Assembly (NCBI RefSeq): GCF_023518235.1
Contig: NZ_CP090423.1
Coordinates: 3,985,001 to 4,049,000, forward strand
Direction of reading: 5' to 3'
Length of the DNA stretch: 64,000 nt
Source: Stenotrophomonas maltophilia
GTDB lineage: Bacteria > Pseudomonadota > Gammaproteobacteria > Xanthomonadales > Xanthomonadaceae
The position numbers were made by a program, and so were the translations under genes. Shown here piece by piece: positions 9,333-18,036 of this stretch. The notes beneath the pieces are model-generated. The model worked only from the letters and a program-made list of their open reading frames with translations. It had not been told where the DNA came from and did no database searches. Position 1 is the first letter of the stretch; every line of letters starts with the position of its first letter.

Positions 9333-9935
9333 ATGCGGGCCTCCCGTCTTTCCAGCGTTGTCGTGGCGCTGTCCAGCGCCCTGATCCTGTCGGCCTGCGG
9401 TGGTCGCGCCGCCGACAGCACCGTACTGCGCGAGTCCTTTGATTCGGGCGATACCTTCTCGCGCACGGTCGAGGGTCGCCCCGGCGAGGCCTGCGAGGCG
9501 GCACGCCGTACCCTGCTCAGCCAAGGCTATGCCATCGCCCGCGCCGACGACACCCAGGTGGAAGGGAACAAGAATTTCCAGCCACGCGAAGATGATCACG
9601 AGCAGCTGGTGCTGCGCATCTCCTGCGCGCCGCGCGGCAGCCAGGCGCTGGTGTTCGTCAGTGCCGTGCAGGACCGCTACGCGCTGAAGAAGAGTCCGAC
9701 CTCGGCCAGTGTCGGCGTCGGTGCGCTGGGTTCGGTATCGCTGCCGTTCGGCAGCAATGACGACTCGCTGGTGAAAGTGGCCAGCAGCACGGTCACCGAT
9801 GCCGAGTTCTATCGACGCTTCTTCCAGCGCCTGCAACAGTACCTGCCAGCAGACTCCGGCAAACCACCGCCACCGCCACCGCCACCGCCACCGCCGGCCC
9901 CTGAACCCGCACCGGCGGCCACGGACCAGGGTTGA
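9333..9935 (+). CDS. DUF2242-type lipoprotein
   Basis: The 200-residue protein has a lipoprotein signal (hydrophobic stretch then LSAC near residue 23). The middle contains the pattern GEACEAARRTLLSQGYAI followed by FQPREDD, resembling DUF2242 lipoproteins. The C-terminus is a run of 11 prolines and then Pro/Ala-rich sequence. ATG 9333 was chosen over an upstream in-frame ATG because it starts the signal peptide and has GCAGGAG just upstream. It overlaps the next gene by 4 bases. Function unknown; the proline run may span periplasm or peptidoglycan. Confidence 0.75.
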   Translation: MRASRLSSVVVALSSALILSACGGRAADSTVLRESFDSGDTFSRTVEGRPGEACEAARRTLLSQGYAIARADDTQVEGNKNFQPREDDHEQLVLRISCAPRGSQALVFVSAVQDRYALKKSPTSASVGVGALGSVSLPFGSNDDSLVKVASSTVTDAEFYRRFFQRLQQYLPADSGKPPPPPPPPPPPAPEPAPAATDQG

Positions 9936-11191
9936 GCGTGCGTGGCAGGCTGATGGGCGTGGCGCTGCTGCTGGTGCCTGCGCTGGGCGCCGCGTCCACG
10001 CCCACCGACTGCGTGCAGGGCCTGTTGCAGCGACTGGGCTGGCGCTTCGAAGACGCGCCGGTTGCCGCGCCCGAGGTGCAGGGCGGCCCGGTGTGCACGC
10101 GTGCCTCGCTGGCGGCGGCGCAGGCAGCAGGTGACCTGCACGTGCGCTGGCCTGTGGATCTGCCGGCTGCATCGCGCCAGGCGCTGTTGCAGCAGCTGTT
10201 GGACGATCCGGCCACGGTCTGCGCCTATGCCTTCGAACTGGGCGCGGCCACCGGCCGTGCAACGGCCGCATTGCAGGGCAACACAGGCTTCCGCTTCTCC
10301 GGCCTGCAGATGGGGTGGATCGGTTTCGGCCTGCAGGGCGCGCCTTCGCAGGGCTGGCAGCGCACGCGCAGTTTCGGTCGTGGTTTTGTGCCCAGCGACG
10401 GCAACAGCCGCGCGTTGCAGGCGTTCTACAGCGGCCGCGTGCGCACCGAGTGCGGAGTGGGCCGCCAGGTCGCGCAGCTGGCGACCCAGCGCGAACTGTA
10501 TGGCGATGCTGCATTCGATGCGGAGTTCAAACCCGCCGAACTGTCGATCGGCACGTTCCTGGCGCTGCATGACACCGACAGCATCCTGCTCGGCGCGCAT
10601 GCGGGCGACTTCTTCGCCGATGGCAAGGCGGTGCGCACGTCGGCGATGGGGCGGCAGGCCTTCGTCGGTGTCCCCGGCTTCATCGAGCACGTGTACGACA
10701 AGGGCAGCCTGGATGACCTGAGCAACCAGGCCGAGAACTTCGTCGTGGTCGAGGTGGGCGAGGGCGCCGCGCAGGCACTGGCCCTGCACGGCGGCTTGGC
10801 CTGGTACGACCAGCGCAATGCCGAGCTGTGGCGGCTGGCGCAGGGCATGCCGCGCGTCGGCATGCGTTATTTCGAGCGTCTGCTGTTCGAGCGCGATGCG
10901 CAACTGCGCGCCGCACTGGCGCCGCGCCATCGCGCCACGCTGGCGCGCATGGACCAGCTGCTGGACGATCCGTTCTACCAGCAGCTCGTGATCTATGTGC
11001 ATCCACGCGGTATACGTCCCATCGGATACCACATCGCCCGCCTGCTCGATCGCAACCCCCGCACGCCGTTTTCGATCGACCTGGCGGTGCACAATCTGCA
11101 TACCACGCTCTACCGGCGTTGGCGCGAGGCGCAGCTGCGCCACTGCGCGGCTACCGGCAGGCCAGGCAGCCTGACCCTAGACCCCAACTGA
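9932..11191 (+). CDS. Exported protein of unknown function, coupled to the DUF2242 lipoprotein
   Basis: The 419-residue protein has an N-terminal signal-like segment (MGVALLLVPALGAAS). I do not recognise the family. It contains two separate half-site cysteines near the N-terminus and a conserved-looking middle (GVPGFIEHVYDKGSLDD) and C-terminal half. The listed start is a TTG overlapping the previous stop (TTGA); GTG 9938 or ATG 9953 would also keep the signal peptide. Tight coupling to the lipoprotein suggests a shared envelope role. Six bases after its stop a Shine-Dalgarno for gnd appears, so all three genes may be co-transcribed. Confidence 0.7.
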   Translation: MSVRGRLMGVALLLVPALGAASTPTDCVQGLLQRLGWRFEDAPVAAPEVQGGPVCTRASLAAAQAAGDLHVRWPVDLPAASRQALLQQLLDDPATVCAYAFELGAATGRATAALQGNTGFRFSGLQMGWIGFGLQGAPSQGWQRTRSFGRGFVPSDGNSRALQAFYSGRVRTECGVGRQVAQLATQRELYGDAAFDAEFKPAELSIGTFLALHDTDSILLGAHAGDFFADGKAVRTSAMGRQAFVGVPGFIEHVYDKGSLDDLSNQAENFVVVEVGEGAAQALALHGGLAWYDQRNAELWRLAQGMPRVGMRYFERLLFERDAQLRAALAPRHRATLARMDQLLDDPFYQQLVIYVHPRGIRPIGYHIARLLDRNPRTPFSIDLAVHNLHTTLYRRWREAQLRHCAATGRPGSLTLDPN

Positions 11192-11201
11192 AGGTGAAAC
11201 A

Positions 11202-12107
11202 ATGGATATTGCAATGATCGGCCTCGGCCGCATGGGCGCCAACATGGCCCAGCGCCTGCATCGCGGCGGCCACCGCGTGGTCGGCTACGACCCGGGCGAA
11301 GGTGCACGCCAGCGCGCTGCCGAGGCCGGCCTGGAGGTGGTTGATTCGCTGGCCGCCGCCGTGGCCGCACTGCCGGTGCCGCGCGTGCTGTGGCTGATGG
11401 TGCCGGCCGGCGAAACGGTCGACCAGACCCTGGGCCAGCTGACCCCGCACCTGGCCGAGGGTGACATCGTCATCGACGGTGGCAACTCCAACTACCAGGA
11501 CTCGATCCGCCGCGCCAAGGCGCTGGCCGAGGACGATCTGGGCTACGTCGACTGCGGCACCAGCGGTGGCGTGTGGGGCCTGCAGGAGGGCTACAGCCTG
11601 ATGGTCGGTGGCGAGGCGTCGGTGGTGGAACAGATCGCGCCGCTGCTGCGCACGCTGGCACCGGCCGAAGATCGCGGCTGGGCGCGTGTCGGTCCGTCCG
11701 GCGCCGGTCACTTCACCAAGATGGTCCACAACGGCATCGAGTACGGAATGATGCAGGCCTATGCCGAAGGCTTCGCACTGATGGAGCGCAAGCAGGAGAT
11801 GGAGCTGGACCTGGCGCAGGTGGCCGAGGTGTGGCGCCACGGCAGCGTGGTGCGTTCGTGGCTGCTGGACCTGAGCACCGAGGCGCTCAAGCGCAACCCA
11901 TCGCTGGACGGCATCGCACCGTACGTGGAGGATTCCGGTGAAGGCCGCTGGACGGTGGCCGAAGCCATCGCGCTGGACGTGCCGGCACCGGTGATCACCC
12001 TTTCGCTGCTGGAACGGCTGCGCTCGCGCGAATCCAATTCGTTCACCGACCGCCTGCTGTCGGCGATGCGCAACGAGTTCGGCGGCCACGCGATCAAGAA
12101 GTCGTAA
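11202..12107 (+). CDS. gnd: 6-phosphogluconate dehydrogenase, short (GndA/YqeC-type) form
   Basis: The 301-residue enzyme decarboxylates 6-phosphogluconate to ribulose 5-phosphate. The Rossmann motif IGLGRMGANM is followed by HRVVGYDPGE; the acidic residue after the second strand suggests NAD preference. The catalytic segment GAGHFTKMVHNGIEYGMMQ and substrate motif GGNSNYQDSIRRAK are intact. It is about 160 residues shorter than E. coli Gnd, as in the short bacterial form. AAGGTG precedes the ATG. It lies 10 bases after the exported unknown protein and ends before a cluster of repeats. Confidence 0.92.
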   Translation: MDIAMIGLGRMGANMAQRLHRGGHRVVGYDPGEGARQRAAEAGLEVVDSLAAAVAALPVPRVLWLMVPAGETVDQTLGQLTPHLAEGDIVIDGGNSNYQDSIRRAKALAEDDLGYVDCGTSGGVWGLQEGYSLMVGGEASVVEQIAPLLRTLAPAEDRGWARVGPSGAGHFTKMVHNGIEYGMMQAYAEGFALMERKQEMELDLAQVAEVWRHGSVVRSWLLDLSTEALKRNPSLDGIAPYVEDSGEGRWTVAEAIALDVPAPVITLSLLERLRSRESNSFTDRLLSAMRNEFGGHAIKKS

Positions 12108-12118
12108 GCCGCGCGACC

Positions 12119-12157
12119 GGGGTCGGATCCCTTTCCGCGGGAAAGGGCTCTGACCCC
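12119..12157. repeat. GGGGTC...GACCCC palindromic repeat, copy 1
   Basis: A 39-base element begins GGGGTCGGATCCCTTTCC and ends GGGCTCTGACCCC, with imperfectly complementary ends. A very similar element occurs at 34202-34240. Both lie immediately after the stop codon of a plus-strand gene. Confidence 0.75.
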
Positions 12158-12185
12158 ATGAAGCCAGTCGATCCCTTCCACGTCA

Positions 12186-12323
12186 TCCACGCATGGCGTG
12201 GATGTGTCGACCAAGCTCGACACCTACCAACGGCCGCAGAAATCTGTCGAAGGCGGACCCACTCCGCCATCCCGCGGATAGCCGGCTGTTGCTGTTGCCG
12301 GCCAGCGGCCGGCACTACCGCGC
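12186..12323. repeat. Cluster of three different palindromic repeats
   Basis: Three hairpins follow one another: ATCCACGCATGGCGTGGAT, then GTGTCGACCAAGCTCGACAC ending CTACC, then TTGCCGGCCAGCGGCCGGCA ending CTACC. The last type recurs near 19372 and 40243. The cluster lies between two convergent genes and could serve as a shared transcript end. Confidence 0.65.
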
Positions 12324-12345
12324 ATGCAGGGCGCAGCCCTGCCGG

Positions 12346-13389
12346 TCACCCCAACCGCACCCGCCGCCCTTCGCGCGCGCTGTCCATGCCGGCCTGCAGC
12401 AACTGCATCAGCTGCAGTGCCTGCACCGCGCTGACCGTGGGCTCGCCGTCGCCGTGCATCGCTGCTGCGAACTGCGCGTACAGTCGCCGGTAGTCGCCGG
12501 GCAGGTTGTCCACGGTACTGCGCTGCACGTTGTCCTCGGCATCGCGGCGCACCAGTTCGCCATGCCGCGGGTCGATGCCCCAGCCCGGCGCACCCGGTGC
12601 AACACCGCGCCGCAGCTGCGCTTCCTGCACGTCCAGGCCGTGCTTGATCCAGCTGGCCAGGCTGCTATGCACGCTGAAGTGCGGCGTGGGGGCGGCCACC
12701 AGTGAACCGGCATGCACGATCGCGCGATGCCGTGGGTAGTGCAGCACGGCGTGGAAGTAGTCGATGCCGTGGCCACCCTCGCGCTGCACCGCCAGATCGG
12801 CATCGATGGCCTGCGGCCAACCGAACAGCACCAGCATCTGGTCCAGCAGGTGCGGGCCCAGGTCGTACCACAGGCCGCTGCCGGGTCCTTCCTGCTCGCG
12901 CCAGCGGTCACGCACCTGCGGCCGGTAGCGGTCGAAGTGGGCATGGCACTCGGCCACCTCACCCAGCACGCCATCGGCCAGCAGCGACTGCAGGGTGAGG
13001 AAGTCGGCATCGAAGCGCCGGTTCTGGAACACGGTGGCGATGCGCCCGGCATCGTGCGCAGCGGCCAGCACTGCTTCGGCTTCGGCAACGTCGAGTGCAA
13101 ACGGTTTGTCGACCAGCACATGCTTGCCCGCCGCCAGCGCCGCGATCGCCAGGGGGGCGTGCTGCTGGTTGGGTGTGGCGATCACCACCGCGTCCACTGC
13201 GGGGTCGTCGAACACCTCCTGCGGCGTGGCGCGCACGTGCACGTCGCTGAACGCGCGCAGCAGCGTGTCGCGTTGCGAACTGACGATGCTGTGCAGCACC
13301 AGCCCGGGCGTGTGCTGGATCAGCGGTGCATGGAAGACACGGCCGGCCAGGCCGTAGCCGATCAGGGCCAGGTGCAGGTCGGGGCGCAT
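12346..13389 (-). CDS. Gfo/Idh/MocA family NAD(P)-dependent oxidoreductase
   Basis: The 347-residue protein has an N-terminal Rossmann fold (ALIGYGLAGRVFHAPLI) typical of YdgJ-like members, and the dinucleotide/active-site motif VDKPFAL in place of the common EKP. The C-terminal half contains GLWYDLGPHLLDQMLVLFG, the family's substrate-domain signature with the conserved histidine. These enzymes oxidise or reduce sugars, inositols or related polyols; the substrate cannot be read from sequence. It converges with gnd, and upstream is the divergent BON-domain gene. Confidence 0.88.
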   Translation of the reverse strand: MRPDLHLALIGYGLAGRVFHAPLIQHTPGLVLHSIVSSQRDTLLRAFSDVHVRATPQEVFDDPAVDAVVIATPNQQHAPLAIAALAAGKHVLVDKPFALDVAEAEAVLAAAHDAGRIATVFQNRRFDADFLTLQSLLADGVLGEVAECHAHFDRYRPQVRDRWREQEGPGSGLWYDLGPHLLDQMLVLFGWPQAIDADLAVQREGGHGIDYFHAVLHYPRHRAIVHAGSLVAAPTPHFSVHSSLASWIKHGLDVQEAQLRRGVAPGAPGWGIDPRHGELVRRDAEDNVQRSTVDNLPGDYRRLYAQFAAAMHGDGEPTVSAVQALQLMQLLQAGMDSAREGRRVRLG

Positions 13390-13559
13390 GGCAGAGCTCC
13401 GGCAGTGGGAAGGGCAGGGTAAACGACGGGCGCTGGCAGGCCAAAACTGAACGGTTGCCGCTGCAGACGTTTCGATTCACAGCAGCATGACCGTGGCGCC
13501 ACGCCTGCCACACATGCATTTGTCCAGACTGGCAGCACATCCCGAAGGAGTACGACACG

Positions 13560-13943
13560 ATGAGCAATACCACCCGTACGCTGATTGCTTCGGCCCTGAC
13601 CCTGGGCCTGGCGCTGTCTTCCTCCGCCGCATTCGCCAAGGACCCGGCCGCCAAGAGCCCGCCGACCAGCACGCATCCGGCGACCCATGCCGATCGCCAC
13701 GACTCCAATGAACCGGTCACCGATACCTGGATCACCACCAAGGTGAAGGCCGACCTGCTGGCCAGCAGCAACGTGCCGGGCACCGAAATCAAGGTGGAAA
13801 CGGTGAACGGCGTGGTCAGCCTCAGTGGCGCGGTGGCCAGCCAGGCCGAGAAAGACAAGGCGGTCACCACCGCCAATGGCATCAAGGGCGTGACCCGTGT
13901 TGATGCCGCTGCATTGAAGGTCAGCGCCGCGGCCAAGCGCTGA
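13560..13943 (+). CDS. BON-domain periplasmic protein (OsmY-like)
   Basis: The 127-residue protein has a signal peptide ending SSAAFA and a single BON domain at about residues 55-120 (DTWITTKVKADLLASS, then VNGVVSLSGAVASQAEKDKA). OsmY-type BON proteins are periplasmic, bind membranes or assist outer-membrane proteins, and are often stress-induced; here there is one BON domain rather than two. GAAGGAG lies eight bases before the ATG. It is monocistronic, with a strong hairpin eight bases downstream. Confidence 0.88.
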   Translation: MSNTTRTLIASALTLGLALSSSAAFAKDPAAKSPPTSTHPATHADRHDSNEPVTDTWITTKVKADLLASSNVPGTEIKVETVNGVVSLSGAVASQAEKDKAVTTANGIKGVTRVDAAALKVSAAAKR

Positions 13944-13950
13944 ACCCGGT

Positions 13951-13973
13951 GGGCGCCCCCGCGTGGGGCGCCC
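13951..13973 (+). terminator. Strong GC hairpin after the BON-domain gene
   Basis: Nine-base arms GGGCGCCCC and GGGGCGCCC enclose CGCGT, seven bases after the stop. No T-tract follows, so termination strength is uncertain; it may instead protect the mRNA 3' end. Confidence 0.55.
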
Positions 13974-13984
13974 GCTGCCGGCCA

Positions 13985-14060
13985 TAGTCGAGCTTTCTCG
14001 ACTTGCGCCATCGATCAACCCCAGGTCAATGGCACAGCAGTCGAGCAAGCTCGACTCTAC
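13985..14060. repeat. Pair of SMAG-like (GTAG) palindromes
   Basis: TAGTCGAGCTTTCTCGACTT and, 32 bases later, CAGTCGAGCAAGCTCGAC ending CTCTAC lie in opposite orientation. Each forms a TCGAG/CTCGA hairpin with GTAG (or CTAC) at its foot, the pattern of S. maltophilia SMAG repeats. Confidence 0.75.
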
Positions 14061-14194
14061 GGCCGGGTTCCCATAACCCGTTCAGCCAGCCGCGCCGGAA
14101 CGCCCGCCCATGTGACCGCCTGCGCTATATTGCCGGTTCCGCCGCCGTCGGGTTCGTCCCGACCTCCGATTCGCGGCTCGGTTGACGAGGAACC

Positions 14195-16012
14195 ATGGCA
14201 CTGGTTTTCAGTGACGACATCTGGGACCGCTGGCGGTTGCCGGCCCTGGCGCTGGCGGCTGCCGCGATCATCGTGGTGCCGTGGTTGACGCTGCGCAATC
14301 TGCAGCAGGACAACGAACAGGCGATGGCCTGGGTCAGCCATACCCAGGCTGTCGGGGTGGCCCTGCAACAGCTGCAGGCCGATGTCCGTGATGTCGAATC
14401 GGCGGCTTTGACCCTGTCCAAGGGCATCGACGCGCCCGGCCTGCGCGAACGCATGGCCAAGGCCAACGAGATTCCCGGGCGGCTGGCCGAACTGGGCCGG
14501 ATGACCCGCGACAATCCCGACCAGCTGATCCGCATCGGCCGCATCGAATCCATGCTGGAAGGCCGGCTGGCGGTGGCCCGCGAACTGGCCCGGTCCAAGC
14601 CGGACAGCGACCAGCGCGCGCTGGTGCAGGACCTGAGTACACGCTACCCGATCCGCGGTCTGGTCGAGGAACTGCAGGCCAGCGAGCAGACGCTGTTGAC
14701 CGCGCGCGCCGAGCAGGCCGCGCGCCAGCGCAAGCAGACCGAACTGGTGTCGTGGAGTTCAATGGTGGTGCAGCTGGCGCTGCTGGGTCTGGTGCTGTGG
14801 CTGCTGCAACGGCAGATCGGCCGCCGCCTGCACGCCGAACGGCAGTCGCTGCGCTCGGCCGCGCGCGCCGCCTCGGTGTTGCAGACCGTGCGTGAGCCGA
14901 TCGTGCTGCTCGACCGCGACCTGCGCGTGCAGCTGCACAACCCGGCCTTCGCCGAGCTTTACGGGCTGCAGGACGAACGTGCCGACGGCCTGTTGCTGGA
15001 AGCCGTTGGCGATGGCGCCTGGCAGGATCCGGTGGTGCGCCAGCGGCTGGCCGACGTGCTGCTGCGCGGGCGCGAGCTGTGGGATTTCGAGCACGAGCAG
15101 CGCACCGCCGATGGCATCTCGCGTTACATGCTGCTCAACGCGCGCCGCATGCCGCTGCCTGACACCGATGACGAGGTCGTGCTGCTGACCATCAGCGATG
15201 TCACCGTGCAGCGTGCCGTACAGCTGCGCGTGGAAGAGTTGAATCGCCAGCTGGAAGGCAAGGTGGCGCAGGTGTCGGAGGTCAACCGCGAACTGGAAGC
15301 GTTCAGCTATTCGGTGTCGCACGACCTGCGTGCTCCACTGCGCCATGTGGCCGGCTTCTCCGACAAGCTGTCGCGCCACCTCGGCGAGCAGGCCGACGAC
15401 AAGAGCCGCCATTATCTGGAGGTGATCTCCAGTTCGGCACGGCGCATGGCAGCGCTGATCGACGACCTGCTGGTCTATTCACGGCTGGGCCGCGCGGCGA
15501 TGCGCCAGCAGGCTGTGGACATGCAGTCGCTGGTGGCCGATACCCGCGCCATGCTCGATGCTAATCTTCTGGCCGAGGCCGAAAGCACTGGCCACGCCCA
15601 TCAGGTGGAATGGAGCATCGCACCGCTGCCGATCGTGGTGGCCGATGAGAACATGATCCGGCAGGTCTGGCTGAACCTGCTCGGCAATGCGGTGAAGTAC
15701 TCGGGCAACCGCGAACCGGCGCGGATCCGCGTGGACTACCGGCAGCAGCCCGACGGTGGTCATCAGTTCACGGTCAGCGACAATGGTGCAGGCTTTGACA
15801 TGGCCTATGCCGGCAAACTGTTCGGCGTATTCCAGCGCCTGCACAAGGCCAGCGACTACCCCGGCACCGGCATCGGCCTGGCCAGCGTGCGCCGCGTGCT
15901 GACCCGCCATGGCGGCCGTATCTGGGCCGAGGCCGAACCGGACGTCGGCGCCACCTTCCACTTCTACCTGCCTCCCGCCATCGACGCGGACAAACAAGGT
16001 CCTTCTGCATGA
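14195..16012 (+). CDS. Membrane sensor histidine kinase (CHASE-like, PAS, HisKA, HATPase)
   Basis: The 605-residue kinase has a first membrane helix at about residues 15-32 and a second at about 188-205. They flank a ~150-residue helical periplasmic domain resembling CHASE3 sensors. A PAS domain follows at about 230-345 (REPIVLLDRDLRVQLHNPAF). The HisKA H-box is SYSVSHDLRAPLRHVAGFS at about 370. The HATPase has the N-box LNLLGNAVKYSGN and G-boxes VSDNGAGFDM and GTGIGLASVRRV. The SHDLRAPLR type groups with phytochrome-like kinases that pair with Rcp1-type receivers; such a receiver is encoded next, overlapping the stop (ATGA). The signal is unknown. Confidence 0.92.
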   Translation: MALVFSDDIWDRWRLPALALAAAAIIVVPWLTLRNLQQDNEQAMAWVSHTQAVGVALQQLQADVRDVESAALTLSKGIDAPGLRERMAKANEIPGRLAELGRMTRDNPDQLIRIGRIESMLEGRLAVARELARSKPDSDQRALVQDLSTRYPIRGLVEELQASEQTLLTARAEQAARQRKQTELVSWSSMVVQLALLGLVLWLLQRQIGRRLHAERQSLRSAARAASVLQTVREPIVLLDRDLRVQLHNPAFAELYGLQDERADGLLLEAVGDGAWQDPVVRQRLADVLLRGRELWDFEHEQRTADGISRYMLLNARRMPLPDTDDEVVLLTISDVTVQRAVQLRVEELNRQLEGKVAQVSEVNRELEAFSYSVSHDLRAPLRHVAGFSDKLSRHLGEQADDKSRHYLEVISSSARRMAALIDDLLVYSRLGRAAMRQQAVDMQSLVADTRAMLDANLLAEAESTGHAHQVEWSIAPLPIVVADENMIRQVWLNLLGNAVKYSGNREPARIRVDYRQQPDGGHQFTVSDNGAGFDMAYAGKLFGVFQRLHKASDYPGTGIGLASVRRVLTRHGGRIWAEAEPDVGATFHFYLPPAIDADKQGPSA

Positions 16013-16449
16013 CGACTCTGCGCACCATCCTGCTCGCCGAAGACAGCGCGGCCGATGCCGAAATGGCAATCGACGCACTGGAAGAAGCGCGCCTGGCCAA
16101 CCCCATCGTGCACGTCGAAGACGGCGTGGAAGTGATGGATTACCTGCTGCGCCGTGGCGCCTTCGCCAACCGCGAGGAAGGGTTGCCGGCGGTGCTGCTG
16201 CTGGACATCAAGATGCCGCGCATGGATGGCCTGGAAGTGCTGCGGCAGATCCGCGAGCACGATGAACTCAAGCGCCTGCCGGTGGTGATCCTGTCGTCCT
16301 CGCGCGAGGAAAGCGATCTGGCCCGCAGCTGGGACATGGGCGTGAATGCCTACGTGGTCAAGCCGGTGGATGTGGACCAGTTCTTCGGCGCGGTGCAGAC
16401 CCTGGGCAAGTTCTGGGCGTTGATCAACCAGGCACCGGAACTCGAGTGA
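16009..16449 (+). CDS. Single-domain response regulator (Rcp1-like)
   Basis: The 146-residue protein is a lone receiver domain. It has the acidic pair in LLAEDSAADAEMA, phosphoacceptor Asp in LLLDIKMPRMDGLEV, the switch Ser in VVILSSSREE and the conserved Lys in YVVKPVDVDQF. There is no output domain, so it probably relays phosphate or binds partners. The start overlaps the kinase stop by 4 bases, and the gene ends 4 bases before the hybrid protein. Confidence 0.93.
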   Translation: MTTLRTILLAEDSAADAEMAIDALEEARLANPIVHVEDGVEVMDYLLRRGAFANREEGLPAVLLLDIKMPRMDGLEVLRQIREHDELKRLPVVILSSSREESDLARSWDMGVNAYVVKPVDVDQFFGAVQTLGKFWALINQAPELE

Positions 16450-16453
16450 GCCC

Positions 16454-17965
16454 ATGCCCTTGACCGGTCCCGCCCTGGGGGCGCTGCGCATCCTGCTGGT
16501 GGAAGATTCCCCGGAAGATGCCGAGCTGATGTCCGAACAGATGCTCGATGCGGGCCTGCAAGCCCGTTTCGAGCGCGTGGAGAGCGCGGCAGAGCTGCGT
16601 CGGGCGCTGGCCGCGTTCCAGCCGGACATCGTGCTGTCCGACCTGAGCATGCCGGGCTTCTCCGGCGACGATGCGCTGCGTATCGTGCGTGAGACCTCGC
16701 CGGAAGTGCCCTTCATCTTCGTCTCCGGCACCATGGGCGAGGAGAACGCGGTGGCGGCGCTGCAGAAGGGCGCCAACGACTACATCATCAAGCACCAACC
16801 GGCGCGCCTGCCGTCGGCGGTGGCGCGCGCGATCCGCGATGCGCGCAGTACCGTGGAGCGCGCGCGGGTGGAAACCGAACTGATGCGCGCACAACGGCTG
16901 GAAAGCCTGTCGCTGCTCGCCGCCGGGCTCAGCCATGACCTGCGCAACATCCTGCAGCCGTTGCTGATCATGCCGGACCTGCTGAAGGCACGCACCGATG
17001 ATCCGCAGCTGCATCATCTGGCCGATGTCATCGCCGAGTGCGGGCGCCGTGGCCACGAGATGGCGGAGTCGATGCTGTCGTTCGTGCGCGGCTCGCGCAA
17101 ACCCAGCGAACGCATCGAGATCAACGGCCTGTTCGATGCGGTGGCATTGCTGTTGCGCAGCAACGTGCCCGACGCGGTGCGCCTGGAACTGCAGGTGCAG
17201 GATGAGGGCCTGGTGGTCGATGCCAACTACACCGAGCTGCAGCAGGTGATGTTGAACCTGGCGCTCAATGCCATCCAGGCCATGCCCGACGGCGGCCGCC
17301 TGAGCCTGACTGCCAACCACGCCGGCCATCGCGACGGGGTGGACTGGATGTGCATCCGCGTGGTCGATGAAGGCATCGGCATGGACGCGGACACGCTCTC
17401 GCACCTGTTCAATCCGTTCTTCACCACCAAGGCCGATGGTACCGGCCTGGGCCTGATTTCCTGCAAGCGCATCGTCGAAGGTGCGGGCGGCAGCATTCAT
17501 GTCAGCAGTGCGCTGGGGCAGGGCACATGTTTTGAGCTGCGCCTGCCGATGCATGAAAGCGTCGATGCCGGTGAGCCGGTCGAGCAGCTGGTGGCGCTGG
17601 GCAGTGGCCAGTCGATCCTGGTGGTCGATGGTGAAGCCACGCGCCTGTCGCTGCTGGGCAATGCGCTGTCCAGCCAGGGCTACCAGCTGCAGCTGGCGTC
17701 CGACGGCCCGGCTGCGCTGCGCTGGATGCAGCAGGAAGCGCTGCCGGCCCTGGTGATCGCCGATGCCGGTTCCAAGCTGCTGCCGGCCAGCCAGTTGCTG
17801 GGCGAGATGGCCGCGCTGGGCTATGGCGGCCCCGCACTGGTGCTTGAGGACGCTGCGGTGGCAGTGCCGGCCGATGCCTTCCCGCCCGGCGTGGAGGTGC
17901 ACGTGCTGCGCAAGCCGCTGCAGATGCAGCAGGTGTTCCGCGCGGTGGCCGAAGCGCTGGGCTGA
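16454..17965 (+). CDS. Hybrid receiver-histidine kinase-receiver protein
   Basis: The 503-residue cytoplasmic protein has no membrane segment. Its N-terminal receiver (about 10-125) has ILLVEDSPEDAEL, phosphoacceptor DIVLSDLSMPGFSGDD and IIKHQPA. A kinase core follows with H-box LAAGLSHDLRNILQPLL (about 155) and an ATPase domain with NLALNAIQAMPDGG and GTGLGLISCKRI. The C-terminal receiver (about 385-503) is degenerate: VVDGE replaces the double-acidic pair and no Thr/Ser switch is evident, although VIADAGSK and LRKPL keep the Asp and Lys. It probably takes phosphate from the upstream single receiver. Confidence 0.88.
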   Translation: MPLTGPALGALRILLVEDSPEDAELMSEQMLDAGLQARFERVESAAELRRALAAFQPDIVLSDLSMPGFSGDDALRIVRETSPEVPFIFVSGTMGEENAVAALQKGANDYIIKHQPARLPSAVARAIRDARSTVERARVETELMRAQRLESLSLLAAGLSHDLRNILQPLLIMPDLLKARTDDPQLHHLADVIAECGRRGHEMAESMLSFVRGSRKPSERIEINGLFDAVALLLRSNVPDAVRLELQVQDEGLVVDANYTELQQVMLNLALNAIQAMPDGGRLSLTANHAGHRDGVDWMCIRVVDEGIGMDADTLSHLFNPFFTTKADGTGLGLISCKRIVEGAGGSIHVSSALGQGTCFELRLPMHESVDAGEPVEQLVALGSGQSILVVDGEATRLSLLGNALSSQGYQLQLASDGPAALRWMQQEALPALVIADAGSKLLPASQLLGEMAALGYGGPALVLEDAAVAVPADAFPPGVEVHVLRKPLQMQQVFRAVAEALG

Positions 17966-17973
17966 GTAAGCGT

Positions 17974-18033
17974 CGCCGGGCATGGCCCGGCGCTCCCCAC
18001 CGCCTTCGGTAGCGCCGGGCCGTGCCCGGCGGC
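17974..18033. repeat. Two opposed GCCGGGC palindromes
   Basis: CGCCGGGCATGGCCCGGCG and GTAGCGCCGGGCCGTGCCCGGCG are REP-like hairpins separated by about 15 bases. They fill the gap between the convergent hybrid kinase and Anbu genes and probably end both transcripts. Confidence 0.7.
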
Positions 18034-18036
18034 AGG

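Noticed and set aside
12119..12323. CRISPR array from clustered repeats
   Set aside because: The repeats are different palindromes without regular spacers and no cas genes are present.
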